A DNA stretch of 52,562 nucleotides from an uncultured Phocaeicola sp. (GCA_944322395.1 CALUPA010000008.1:1-52562), one strand, 5' to 3'. Positions 10,346 to 18,391 are shown, counted from the first letter of the stretch. Translations and numbers: made by a program. Notes: generated from the sequence alone by a model not told the origin.

Positions 10346-10396
10346 AGCTTTTGATTTAGAGAACAAGGTCTTTAATAAGAAATAATATTTATCCAT

Positions 10397-10727
10397 ATCA
10401 GTTAATACAATAAATTCCTCGCAAAAGTATATACTGTATCACAAATAAGGATTTACTAATGTATGTGCTGTTAAATTAGTATTGTTTTTTTAATTTCAAC
10501 GAAACATCCTTGCAACACAAATTACACAACCAATACTTTCATAAAGAAAATAACGCTTAAAATTGATTTTAATGACAACAAAGACGTTATTATACCATAG
10601 CGTTATATTTTAAGTCTCTTATAAACTAAGATTTAAACAGTTTAATAGTGCAATCGTAATTTTCAACACCTATGTATGATGTTTTCAACATCCAGTTAAT
10701 TTCACATAACACTGTTTATATCAACAA
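10397..10727 (-). other. AT-rich intergenic region upstream of the phosphoesterase/SusCD operon
   Basis: No convincing gene. It holds the operon's likely -7 promoter motif near its left end (10422-10429). I see no regulator gene next to the operon and no clear operator palindrome. A loose, imperfect repeat (AACGCTTAAAAT near 10548 and AGCGTTATATTTTAAG near 10601) is too weak to call. Confidence 0.5.
10422..10429 (-). promoter_or_regulatory. -7 promoter motif of the phosphoesterase/SusCD operon
   Basis: The minus strand reads TACTTTTG, matching TAnnTTTG. Transcription would begin about 7 bases downstream, leaving roughly 70 nt of leader before the preferred ATG at 10345 and about 20 nt before the ATG at 10396. 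Confidence 0.55.
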
Positions 10728-10781
10728 ATTAACACCCATGCCGATAACTACATAAATGCAGTTATCAACATGGGTGTTAAT
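10728..10781 (-). terminator. Long hairpin downstream of the U32 gene
   Basis: The arms ATTAACACCCATG and CATGGGTGTTAAT pair over 13 bp. After a 2x2 internal loop a second 7-bp stem (GATAACT with AGTTATC) continues, then a small tip. It sits 29 bases after the stop codon of the leftward U32 gene. The T run on the minus strand is poor, so termination is probable but the hairpin might instead protect the 3' end. Confidence 0.6.
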
Positions 10782-10809
10782 TATATATGGAAAACGTATA
10801 GACGTCTTC

Positions 10810-12072
10810 TTATTTCTTCTTCAACTCCTCGGCAGGAACTATACGATATAGTTTATCGCTAGGACGGATTCTGTCCGGCACCTTGAATGATACGTGAACT
10901 CCTTTCTTTACTACATCTACCGGCTTGAGAGCCACACGGGCTTCTTCAAGGTCCACATACATTGCTCCGGTAGTAGGACCGGTTATGAGCAACTTGTCGC
11001 CAACCTTAATTTCTGTTGCCTCGATAAGGAACTCGGCTACACCTATATTCGAGAAGTATTTTATACCGCGTCCGGCATATACCTTTCTTTCTGTTGCTTC
11101 GGAACCGTAGTTCCTGCTCCACTCACCAAGACGCTGTCCCAGATAGTATCCGTTCCAGAAACCACGATTAAATACTGTCTTGAGACGTGTATCCCAGTCG
11201 GCTTTCTTCTCTTCTGTAAATGTTCCGTCAATATACGACTGGATGGCTTCCTTATAACATTCCACTACTGTGCGCACATACTCAGGTCCGCGTGCACGTC
11301 CTTCAATCTTGAACACACGTACTCCGGCTTCTATCATCTCGTCCATGAAGTGTATAGTCTTAAGGTCTTTTGGCGACATTATGTACTGGTTGTCGACTTC
11401 CAGTTCTATATCGCTTTCCTTGTCCTTTACTATATACGAACGGCGACATACCTGCATACATGCACCGCGATTGGCAGAAGCATTCAGTTCGTTAAGGCTC
11501 AAATAACATTTGCCTGATACTGCCATACACAAGGCTCCGTGACAGAACATCTCTATTCTCACTTTCTCGCCCATCGGCCCTGTTATGTTCTGTTCCTGGA
11601 TAGCATCGTATATCTTGCGCACCTGCTTCAGATTAAGTTCGCGTGCCAACACCACTACATCGGCAAAACGCGAATAGAACTTCAGAGCCTCGGCATTGCT
11701 GATATTGAGCTGAGTGGAAAGATGGACTTCCTGACCTACCTGATTACAATATGCCATGACAGATACATCGGCTGCAATTACTGCACTGATACCGGCTTCC
11801 TTGGCCGCATCAACAATCTTACGCATCAGCTCTATGTCCTCATCATAGATTATAGTGTTTATGGTGAGGTAGCTTTTCACTCCATGTTCATCACACAGGG
11901 CAGCAATCTCACGCAAATCGTCAATAGTAAACGTGCTTGCCGAACGGGCACGCATGTTAAGGCTTTCAATACCGAAATAGATGGAATCAGCTCCGGCATT
12001 AATGGCTGCTGCCAATGACTCGCGCGAGCCTACAGGCGCCATTATCTCGAAATCTTTAATTGAATAATTCAT
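10810..12072 (-). CDS. Peptidase U32 family protein (RlhA/TrhP-like)
   Basis: Cytosolic protein of 420 residues. The U32 family signature is clear at about residue 173 (EMFCHGALCMAVSGKCYLS), with the Cys residues GALC and GKC that in relatives help ligate a cluster. An N-terminal TIM-barrel start is visible (FEIMAPVGSRESLAAAINAG), and a C-terminal beta domain holds KVGDKLLITGPTTG. E. coli members of this family (RlhA, TrhP/YegQ) carry out prephenate-dependent hydroxylation of 23S rRNA or tRNA, so an RNA-hydroxylation role is more likely than proteolysis. Which RNA is modified cannot be decided here. The gene is monocistronic, with its own promoter motif at 12097-12104 and a hairpin downstream. 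Confidence 0.88.
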   Translation of the reverse strand: MNYSIKDFEIMAPVGSRESLAAAINAGADSIYFGIESLNMRARSASTFTIDDLREIAALCDEHGVKSYLTINTIIYDEDIELMRKIVDAAKEAGISAVIAADVSVMAYCNQVGQEVHLSTQLNISNAEALKFYSRFADVVVLARELNLKQVRKIYDAIQEQNITGPMGEKVRIEMFCHGALCMAVSGKCYLSLNELNASANRGACMQVCRRSYIVKDKESDIELEVDNQYIMSPKDLKTIHFMDEMIEAGVRVFKIEGRARGPEYVRTVVECYKEAIQSYIDGTFTEEKKADWDTRLKTVFNRGFWNGYYLGQRLGEWSRNYGSEATERKVYAGRGIKYFSNIGVAEFLIEATEIKVGDKLLITGPTTGAMYVDLEEARVALKPVDVVKKGVHVSFKVPDRIRPSDKLYRIVPAEELKKK

Positions 12073-12096
12073 TTATCTTTCATTGAGTTATGGCTG

Positions 12097-12104
12097 CAAA
12101 ATTA
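12097..12104 (-). promoter_or_regulatory. -7 promoter motif of the U32 gene
   Basis: The minus strand reads TAATTTTG, a full match to TAnnTTTG, 25 bases ahead of the ATG at 12072. This gives a short leader of about 18 nt. Confidence 0.5.
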
Positions 12105-12148
12105 CTCAAAATAATCGTTACTTCTATATTTACATGCAAAAACAAAGA

Positions 12149-12187
12149 CATGACCGATGTTTTTCGTTAATTATAACATCGGTCATG
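12149..12187 (-). terminator. Terminator of the outer-membrane barrel gene
   Basis: A 13-bp perfect stem, CATGACCGATGTT with AACATCGGTCATG, has a 13-nt loop and is followed on the minus strand by TCTTTGTTTTTG. It lies 10 bases past the stop codon of the gene at 12197-12841. Confidence 0.75.
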
Positions 12188-12196
12188 CCTGCAATA

Positions 12197-12841
12197 TCAG
12201 AAACGATATCCCACAGAAAGCATAAAGCAAAGGTTCTTCGGCGATTTGCCGTCGTCTCCATACATCATATTGTACGGGTTCTTATATGGAGTTATGAAAC
12301 CTGCCTGTCCTGTCAGATTCACAAGAAAATGATTGTCAATCTCAAAACCTACACCATACTGCAAACCTACATCGAAACGGTTCATCTTTCTGTTATCACC
12401 AAACAAATCCAGACTATAGTCATCATTTGTAAACGCAGTATTACTATATTCCTCCTTTCCGCCTATACCGACAGCAAAATAAGGACCGGCATTTAAAACC
12501 ACATTAAAGTCATCAATAACCCGAAACCTCACAGCAGCAAGCACCGGGAGCTCTGCATAATGAGAAAAAACCTTATACGTGGACTTATCATAAGTACCCC
12601 AATCGTCTTCAACATCCACTTCACGCATTCCCTTGCTTGTAAAGTTCACTCCTGTCTGAAGAGAAAACATCTCACTGAAAGCATAGTCTGCTCCTAATCC
12701 CACTGTATAACCAAACTTGGCATCTTTGTCTGCATGACTCATATTTGCTATTGACATACCTGCCTTAACATCCCATCTCAACTGGGCTGAAACAGCCAGT
12801 ACAGAGAACAATAATAATAAACCTAACGATAATCTTTTCAT
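12197..12841 (-). CDS. Small outer-membrane beta-barrel protein
   Basis: The 214-residue protein has a signal peptide (about 1-19, ending SVLAVSA) and then alternating amphipathic strands typical of the 8-stranded porin-like/OmpW-like barrels common in Bacteroidota (PF13568 type). Diagnostic stretches are AGMSIANMSHADKDAKFGYTVG, ending in glycine and aromatic residues, FSLQTGVNFTSKGM, and the aromatic C-terminal strand FMLSVGYRF. The exact role is unknown; such proteins are abundant and rarely characterised. It has its own upstream promoter-like motif and downstream hairpin, so it is probably monocistronic. Confidence 0.8.
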   Translation of the reverse strand: MKRLSLGLLLLFSVLAVSAQLRWDVKAGMSIANMSHADKDAKFGYTVGLGADYAFSEMFSLQTGVNFTSKGMREVDVEDDWGTYDKSTYKVFSHYAELPVLAAVRFRVIDDFNVVLNAGPYFAVGIGGKEEYSNTAFTNDDYSLDLFGDNRKMNRFDVGLQYGVGFEIDNHFLVNLTGQAGFITPYKNPYNMMYGDDGKSPKNLCFMLSVGYRF

Positions 12842-12862
12842 AAACCTTTCAATCCTTTTCCA

Positions 12863-12870
12863 GCAAAGTA
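12863..12870 (-). promoter_or_regulatory. Variant -7 promoter motif (TACTTTGC) of the barrel gene
   Basis: The minus strand reads TACTTTGC, one base shorter than TAnnTTTG. The same variant occurs ahead of the genes at 22718 and 26260 at similar distances, which raises its credibility. It is 22 bases ahead of the ATG at 12841. Confidence 0.35.
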
Positions 12871-12919
12871 AAAGAAAAAAACTGAAAAGATACTGAAATC
12901 ATATAAAAAGTAAGTTCAT

Positions 12920-13795
12920 TTACTTATTCCTTTTTCTGAACTCGCGTGGTGTGCAGCCTGTTATCCTCAAAAAAGCCGTATTGAAACTACTTACAGAATT
13001 GAAACCACAGGAGAATGACACTTCTGTTATCGCTTTATCTGTAGTGAGCAACAATCTCTGTGCATTTGCAATTCTTTCACCCGTGAGATACTCATATATG
13101 GTACATCCGAATGCTTTACGGAATATAGTATTGGCATAATCCGGATGAAGCCCTACGGCTCTGCTTACATCAGCTACTTTCAAAGGATTACGATAATTAC
13201 GTACTATATAGATAGCTATTTGCTCAACTACATTTGTTTCATAGTTTCTCATCTGTATGTTTCCGCCTGGTTCGGCCAAGGAAATTGCCATTCTTGTCAA
13301 CCGTGCATGAAGTTCCATTCTTATAAGACTATCCATAGACGGTGTATTAATATCTTCCACCCAATGAGAAAACATAAACTCATCATGAACAGCAAATCCT
13401 GTATCACTTTCAACCACCACATTACCCTTCAGAATCTTATCAACAAAGGACGAAGGAAGATTCCAACTCAGAAACATCGAGAAAGGAACTGTACATACAT
13501 AATAAGGATTACACTCATCATACCCCACAATCTGATGAGGTATCAGTCCCCAAAAAACTATAAGTCTACGTGGCGGTACAACAATCTTTTTATCATGAAA
13601 AAGATATGTCATCTCGCCCGAAGGAAAGAAGTTTATCTATATTTCATTATGCCTGTCCTGATGAGGCATAATATTGGGCAACCACTTCTCACACGACAGA
13701 CCATACTCGTTTATCTCACTTCCTGTATTGTTAAACTTCTTGAAAATCTCGGTATTCACTATGTTTACAGATAAAAACAGACAAAATCTATACAT
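12920..13795 (-). pseudogene. MelR-like AraC-family regulator interrupted by an in-frame TAG
   Basis: The C-terminal part encodes an AraC-type DNA-binding domain with two helix-turn-helix motifs (VADVSRAVGLHPDYANTIFRKAFG and the FNSVSSFNTAFLRITG region). The longest uninterrupted frame starts at an ATG at 13612 and gives 230 residues. Reading upstream in the same frame, the codons before that ATG give INFFPSGE. They are preceded by TAG at 13637-13639, then MPHQDRHNEI and further sense codons back to an ATG at 13795. Without the TAG the protein would be 291 residues, the normal length of this family. E. coli MelR has HGQVEVNV at the matching place, so the TAG most likely replaced GAG (Glu). 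An alternative GTG start is at 13759. The start region almost abuts the divergent gene at 13841, its probable target. Confidence 0.8.
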
Positions 13796-13804
13796 TACAC
13801 GGCA

Positions 13805-13812
13805 TAAATTTG
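13805..13812 (+). promoter_or_regulatory. -7 promoter motif of the Sde182-like gene
   Basis: TAAATTTG matches TAnnTTTG exactly. Transcription from it would begin near 13819. This makes the ATG at 13841 a better start than the in-frame ATG at 13823, which would be almost leaderless. Confidence 0.5.
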
Positions 13813-13840
13813 CAATAATAATTTGAAAAATGCAAATATT

Positions 13841-15268
13841 ATGAGAACACCGAAACTTCTTTTATCATTCCTTATGGTAACAGCATTAATTTGCCAGCCT
13901 TCTAATGTAATGGCAAGAAAAGACTCCAAATGCCTGAAACCGCGAATTGTAGTACTGACCGACATTGCTCCGGTAGACAGAGAACCAGACGATATGGAAT
14001 CTGCCATAAGACTTCTTTCACACGCCGACCTTTTCGAAATAGAGGCTATCATAACTACAAGCGGGTGGAACAGCAGCGGCGGAAAATATCCACAAGGATG
14101 GATGGACAGCCTGAAAACCGTTATCAATGCATACGAAAAAGACGTTCCAAACCTGATGAAACGCTCTCAGCAAAACGGATTTCTGGATATCAAGAAAGAA
14201 TCAGAGAAACAATCAATCGGTTACTGGCCAAGTCCGGAATATCTGAAAAGCCGAATCATGATGGGAAGTCTTGACTTCGGATATAACTCTTTGGGTAAAG
14301 ACAATAATTCAGCAGGAAGTGATTTCATTATCAAGCTGGCAGACGAGGAAGATGACCGTCCGCTGTTCATAGGACTATGGGGTGGCGGAAATACCATAGC
14401 GCAAGCCATATGGAAAATAAAACAGGAAAGAAGCGAAGCCGAACTTGAAAGGTTTCTGAAGAAAGTATACATATATGCCATCACAGACCAGGACGTAGCA
14501 TGGGGAGACAGAGGAAAATATACTCTCAGTTCACACTACTGGCTGAGAAAGGAATTCGGCGATAAAATCAATTTCATTTGGGACGAAAGTGCATGGCTGT
14601 CGCAATGCAGTCTTGGAGCAGGAAACTGGAACGAGTATGCCAAACATATTCAAGGACACGGGAATATGGGTAAGATTTATCCCAAAAACAAATATGGTGT
14701 TGAAGGCGATACTCCATCGTTCCTGCATGTCTTGCCAAACGGACTTAATGACCCTACAGTAGCCAATCAGACAGGATGGGGAGGATATTTCGTATGGGAC
14801 AAAACCTTGGACAACGAAACTTATTGCTACACCAACACTTCTAAAGAGGCTAAAGCCATCTCACAGAAATATGAAAAATATTTCTACGAGGCGTCTTTCA
14901 ATAATTTTGCTGCCAGAATGGATTGGGCAAAGGATGGAAAAGGTAACAGAAATCCGATAGTAATCGTAAACGGAAAGAAAGGGCTTGAAGCTATACCGGT
15001 AAATGCCAAAGCTGGAAAAACTGTAAAACTAAATGCCTCGAAAACATACGATCCGGACAATGACCGGTTAACATATAAATGGTGGTATATGCCTGAAGCA
15101 GGAAATTATAACGGAGATATAACAATAAATAATGCCGATAATTCAAAATCTGAAATAAGTATTCCTACCGACGCTAAAGGCAAGACAATACATATCATAT
15201 GCGAGGTGACCGACAATGGTGAACATAACCTCAATGGTTACAGACGAATAATAATAAACGTAAAATAG
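13841..15268 (+). CDS. Secreted nucleoside-hydrolase-like protein (Sde182/DUF1593 type)
   Basis: A 475-residue protein from the chosen start (an ATG six codons upstream, at 13823, is also possible). The signal peptide is about 1-25. The N-terminal domain resembles PF07632 (Sde182 nucleoside-hydrolase-like), with the acidic motif LTDIAPVDREPDDMESAIRL followed by VEAIITTSGW-type strands. The C-terminal beta-sandwich from about residue 385 (KTVKLNASKTYDPDNDRLTYKW) resembles the Ig-like Sde182 C-terminal domain. The prototype is a cellulose-binding-annotated protein of Saccharophagus, and enzymatic activity of the family is poorly defined; hydrolysis of an N- or O-ribosyl-like or sugar linkage is plausible. 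The gene is divergent from the broken AraC regulator. It ends in TAG, showing that TAG is an ordinary stop in this genome. Confidence 0.82.
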   Translation: MRTPKLLLSFLMVTALICQPSNVMARKDSKCLKPRIVVLTDIAPVDREPDDMESAIRLLSHADLFEIEAIITTSGWNSSGGKYPQGWMDSLKTVINAYEKDVPNLMKRSQQNGFLDIKKESEKQSIGYWPSPEYLKSRIMMGSLDFGYNSLGKDNNSAGSDFIIKLADEEDDRPLFIGLWGGGNTIAQAIWKIKQERSEAELERFLKKVYIYAITDQDVAWGDRGKYTLSSHYWLRKEFGDKINFIWDESAWLSQCSLGAGNWNEYAKHIQGHGNMGKIYPKNKYGVEGDTPSFLHVLPNGLNDPTVANQTGWGGYFVWDKTLDNETYCYTNTSKEAKAISQKYEKYFYEASFNNFAARMDWAKDGKGNRNPIVIVNGKKGLEAIPVNAKAGKTVKLNASKTYDPDNDRLTYKWWYMPEAGNYNGDITINNADNSKSEISIPTDAKGKTIHIICEVTDNGEHNLNGYRRIIINVK

Positions 15269-15291
15269 GAATTTACCGGACATTTTTTGGT

Positions 15292-15373
15292 GCCGACTAT
15301 AGTCAGCAGTGCTACCGACATTAGTAAGCAGCATTGCCGACTGTAGTAAGCAGCTTTACTGACTACAGTCGGC
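15292..15373. repeat. Three 22-bp tandem repeats closed by an inverted copy
   Basis: Units at 15292-15313, 15314-15335 and 15336-15357 share the core CCGAC..TAGT.AGCAG. A partial reverse-complement copy at 15358-15373 follows, so the third unit folds with it (12 bp GCCGACTGTAGT with ACTACAGTCGGC). Unit 1 also contains the palindrome GACTATAGTC. The array lies between two convergent genes and may act as a bidirectional terminator or be an extragenic palindromic repeat. There is no T run. Confidence 0.75.
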
Positions 15374-15396
15374 AATGAAAAATATGCAGTATAAAA

Positions 15397-16380
15397 TCAA
15401 TAAGCAAAAGTTTCTTCTATATGGTCTAGAATGGAGTTAAGTTCTGCAAGTGTCTCTGCCCTAAGCATGGCAATGCGTGTTTCCTTAAAGTTAGGAATAC
15501 CCTTGAACAATGGTGATGCAGCAAGATGGCGACGTACATGCAGAATGCCGCGACGTTCGTCAAGCAAATCAACACTGTCCTGCACCTCACGACGAAGGAC
15601 GTTCATCTTCCAACCGAAATCAAGCCCTGTAAGTTCTTCGCCTGTCTGCAAATAGTGTTTCACCTCCTTGAAAACCCACGGACGACCGAAACTTGCACGA
15701 CCAATCATTATTGCATCCACACCATATTTGTCGAAACATTCCTTTGCCCGTTGTGGAGTAGTTACATCGCCGTTGCCAATGATAGGAATACGCATACGCG
15801 GATTGTTTTTCACCTCACCTATAAGAGTCCAGTCAGCCTCGCCGGTATACATTTGGGCACGTGTACGTCCGTGTATTGTCAGAGCTTCAATACCGCAGTC
15901 CTGCAACTGTTCTGCCAGTTCCACTATTATCTTATGTTCCGAATCCCATCCCAGACGGGTTTTCACAGTAACAGGTATATTCACGGCATTGACTACAGCC
16001 TTGGTTATTTCAAGCATCTTAGGAACGTTCTGCAACATACCAGAACCTGCTCCCTTTCCAGCTACACGCTTTACCGGACATCCAAAGTTCAAATCCAAGA
16101 TATCAGGCTTAGCCTGCTCAACTATTTTTGCAGCCTCAACCATAGTCTCCGTATCCTTGCCATAAATCTGTATGGCCACAGGACGTTCTTTCTCGCTGAT
16201 GTTCAGTTTCAACATGGTTTTGCCTACAGAACGTATCAGCGCATCACTCGAAACGAACTCTGTATATACCATATCAGCTCCAAATTCCTTGCATAGAAGT
16301 CGGAATGCAGGGTCGGTAACATCTTCCATTGGAGCCAAAAGTACGGGCTGTTCTCCTAAATCTATATCTCTAATCTTCAT
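15397..16380 (-). CDS. dusB: tRNA-dihydrouridine synthase (DusB type)
   Basis: FMN-dependent cytosolic enzyme that reduces uridines to dihydrouridine in tRNA; 327 residues, normal for the family. A TIM-barrel start reads PVLLAPMEDVTDPAFRLLC. The catalytic cysteine lies in LNFGCPVKRVAGKGAGSGML at about residue 100, the FMN/phosphate-binding motif is IPIIGNGDVTTPQRA, and DAIMIGRASFGRPWVF follows. It starts 16 bases after the stop of the PAP2 gene and is the last gene of the leftward 15397-18369 operon. The subtype (DusB) is assigned from overall similarity to the bacterial Dus2/DusB pattern and is less certain than the family. Confidence 0.93.
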   Translation of the reverse strand: MKIRDIDLGEQPVLLAPMEDVTDPAFRLLCKEFGADMVYTEFVSSDALIRSVGKTMLKLNISEKERPVAIQIYGKDTETMVEAAKIVEQAKPDILDLNFGCPVKRVAGKGAGSGMLQNVPKMLEITKAVVNAVNIPVTVKTRLGWDSEHKIIVELAEQLQDCGIEALTIHGRTRAQMYTGEADWTLIGEVKNNPRMRIPIIGNGDVTTPQRAKECFDKYGVDAIMIGRASFGRPWVFKEVKHYLQTGEELTGLDFGWKMNVLRREVQDSVDLLDERRGILHVRRHLAASPLFKGIPNFKETRIAMLRAETLAELNSILDHIEETFAY

Positions 16381-16396
16381 AAGTAAGTTTTATTAA

Positions 16397-17368
16397 TCAT
16401 TTGAAAGTAGGTGTAATAAACCATTTGTCGTACATCGATACGGCTATATGGTAAACGAAAAATGCAGATATAAATCCTGCAATTGCATCTATCAGATAAT
16501 GAGCCTGTATATATACAGTAGCAAGACACAATAAAATATAAAATGGAAGCAGGATATATGTAAGCCTTCTACTTACCTTTGACGACATTATCATTACTAT
16601 AGTCGATATGGCAACATGCGAACTGGGAAATGCCGCTGTAGGACGTTCACCTATTTCCTGCGATGCCTCCACCAGTTTATAAAATAATCCATGTTCATAA
16701 CCCGGAGCCGGAAACAGCAGGACATTATAATTGAAATAATCGCCCAGCGGAAGAAACTCGCAGGCATTGACTCTATCCATTCCTATTGCCGGAAAATAGA
16801 ACTGCGGACCTGCCACAGGCACAAGCAAATAGAACAGATAGTATATGAAAAACGAGGTGACAAGCACAAAACAGACTTTTTCGAATTTCATATAGTGCTT
16901 AATAAAATAATATACCACCAGTATAAACATCATAGGATAATAAAAGAAATATCCCATATTAAGCGGTTCGCTGAACCATATTGAAGGACAATGTTTACTA
17001 AACTCAACTGATGGTTGACATTCGAATACTGCTTGTTCAATAGCAGCAAAGATATGGTCCAGATTATCAAATACACGGTTGAATTCGTATGTGTCAGGAT
17101 ACCAGTACGCCAATAGCGACATCTGTACAACCATACGTACAAATGCTGTAAGCCTGCACGGAAATGCTCTATAAAGATACATCAAAGCAATTGTAAGTAT
17201 CACTATCCCAACACGTTCAAGAAGCATAATGCCGGGATGATCCATGCGTGGAAACAAAATTAATATAAGAATTGAAGTAAGAGCATTATAAATAAGGCTA
17301 ATACTCTCCACAGCAAAAAGCCCTTTACCGCTTTCCACTCTTTCCAACAGTTTTAAATTTATATCCAT
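16397..17368 (-). CDS. PAP2-superfamily membrane enzyme, AUR1/inositol-phosphotransferase-like
   Basis: Integral membrane protein of 323 residues with about six hydrophobic segments. The PAP2 catalytic motifs are FPSSHVAIS (about 237-246, motif II) and AHYLIDAIAG (about 285, motif III, with the His-Asp pair). The spacing and the HYLIDAIAG form resemble yeast Aur1-type inositol phosphorylceramide synthases. Bacteroides has Aur1-like proteins in its inositol-sphingolipid pathway, so transfer of a phospho-headgroup to a lipid is a reasonable guess; a plain lipid phosphatase is the alternative. Its start overlaps the end of the upstream epimerase gene by 10 bases, so the two are probably translationally coupled. 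No ceramide or inositol biosynthesis gene is visible in the window. Confidence 0.8.
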   Translation of the reverse strand: MDINLKLLERVESGKGLFAVESISLIYNALTSILILILFPRMDHPGIMLLERVGIVILTIALMYLYRAFPCRLTAFVRMVVQMSLLAYWYPDTYEFNRVFDNLDHIFAAIEQAVFECQPSVEFSKHCPSIWFSEPLNMGYFFYYPMMFILVVYYFIKHYMKFEKVCFVLVTSFFIYYLFYLLVPVAGPQFYFPAIGMDRVNACEFLPLGDYFNYNVLLFPAPGYEHGLFYKLVEASQEIGERPTAAFPSSHVAISTIVMIMSSKVSRRLTYILLPFYILLCLATVYIQAHYLIDAIAGFISAFFVYHIAVSMYDKWFITPTFK

Positions 17369-18369
17369 CCTTCCTTTTTATACCAGCTTATTATTTCTTT
17401 TACCCCACGCTCCAGTTTATATTCGGGTTTATATCCCAATTCTTTTACCAATGGATTAATGTCACATCTCCAGTTGCGCTGCTTCATTATATTATATTTG
17501 TCTCTATTCAGCGTACTCGGTTTGTGAGTGAAATGTGAAAAGAACTCAGCTACATATGAAATGGCTTTGAGCAGAAACAACGGACAAACAAACCTTATCA
17601 TCCAAGGATTTCCCAGTTCCTTACGTATAAGGTCAGAAAAAGTACGACTGTTATACACATCTCCGTCGCTCACAAAATACGAACGGCACTTCACGTCCTT
17701 CTTTATTGCCAGATAAACAGCCTGAACCAAATCCTTTACATATATGAAAGTAATGTCCTGCCTTTTATATCCAGCCACAAAATCTACATGATTGCATATC
17801 GACTTTACCATCAGGAAGTAATCCCTTTCACGTGGACCATATACTCCCGTTGGACGGAATATTACGTATGGAAAATCCTTAAGACCCTGAAGATACTCTT
17901 CGGTCTTGAGTTTGCTCACACCGTAGGCTGTGTTCGGGGCAGGCTTATCTGTCTCACATATAGACGAATAGTCCTTCTCGCGTATCGGTCCGAAAATACT
18001 GAGTGAACTTATGAAAATAAAATTCTTCGGAGTCATGCCAAGCTTCACAAGAGTCTCAATGAAATGACGTGTAGCCCAGTAATTGCCAATCTCAAAGCCT
18101 GCCTTGTCCAGACACTTGGTGACACCGGCACAATGTATGATATAATCCCATCCGCCGTGTTCCTCCTTATGTTTGAGCAACTGCGCCGCCAGCTTGTCCG
18201 AATCGGTAAAATCGAGTTCAGCAAAACGGATTCGCTCGTCCTGCAAATATTTTCTGCTACTGCTTTTACGCACTCCAGCCCATACCTGCATTCCTTCGGC
18301 AAGGCCACCTTCAACCAAAAAACTGCCAATAAATCCGCTGGCGCCTGTTACTAATATTTTGTAATTCAT
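17359..18369 (-). CDS. NAD-dependent epimerase/dehydratase (extended SDR)
   Basis: Rossmann-fold enzyme of 336 residues from the ATG at 18369. I reject the 21-codon upstream extension because the Rossmann strand MNYKILVTGASGFIGSFLVE begins there and a promoter motif lies just upstream at 18392-18399. The cofactor motif is GASGFIG, the catalytic Ser is in FISSLSIFG and the Tyr-Lys pair is in TAYGVSKLK. It resembles NAD(P)-dependent sugar-nucleotide epimerases and sterol/3-beta-HSD-like reductases; the substrate is unknown. It is the first gene of the operon and its end overlaps the PAP2 gene start, which suggests a shared role, possibly in lipid or surface glycan synthesis. Confidence 0.88.
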   Translation of the reverse strand: MNYKILVTGASGFIGSFLVEGGLAEGMQVWAGVRKSSSRKYLQDERIRFAELDFTDSDKLAAQLLKHKEEHGGWDYIIHCAGVTKCLDKAGFEIGNYWATRHFIETLVKLGMTPKNFIFISSLSIFGPIREKDYSSICETDKPAPNTAYGVSKLKTEEYLQGLKDFPYVIFRPTGVYGPRERDYFLMVKSICNHVDFVAGYKRQDITFIYVKDLVQAVYLAIKKDVKCRSYFVSDGDVYNSRTFSDLIRKELGNPWMIRFVCPLFLLKAISYVAEFFSHFTHKPSTLNRDKYNIMKQRNWRCDINPLVKELGYKPEYKLERGVKEIISWYKKEGWI

Positions 18370-18391
18370 TACTTTCCGTATTATAAAGGTA

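Noticed and set aside
10540-10620. Possible operator palindrome upstream of the phosphoesterase/SusCD operon.
   Set aside because: The two halves (AACGCTTAAAAT and AGCGTTATATTTTAAG) do not form a clean direct or inverted repeat.
13145-13774. Long rightward open frame antisense to the AraC regulator.
   Set aside because: It is the shadow of the regulator gene on the other strand, with no domain pattern; many such frames occur opposite real genes here.
12920-15268. Idea that TAG is a recoded sense codon in this genome.
   Set aside because: At least two intact genes end with TAG at natural C-termini (15266-15268 and 26084-26086), and no recoded-phage genes are present.
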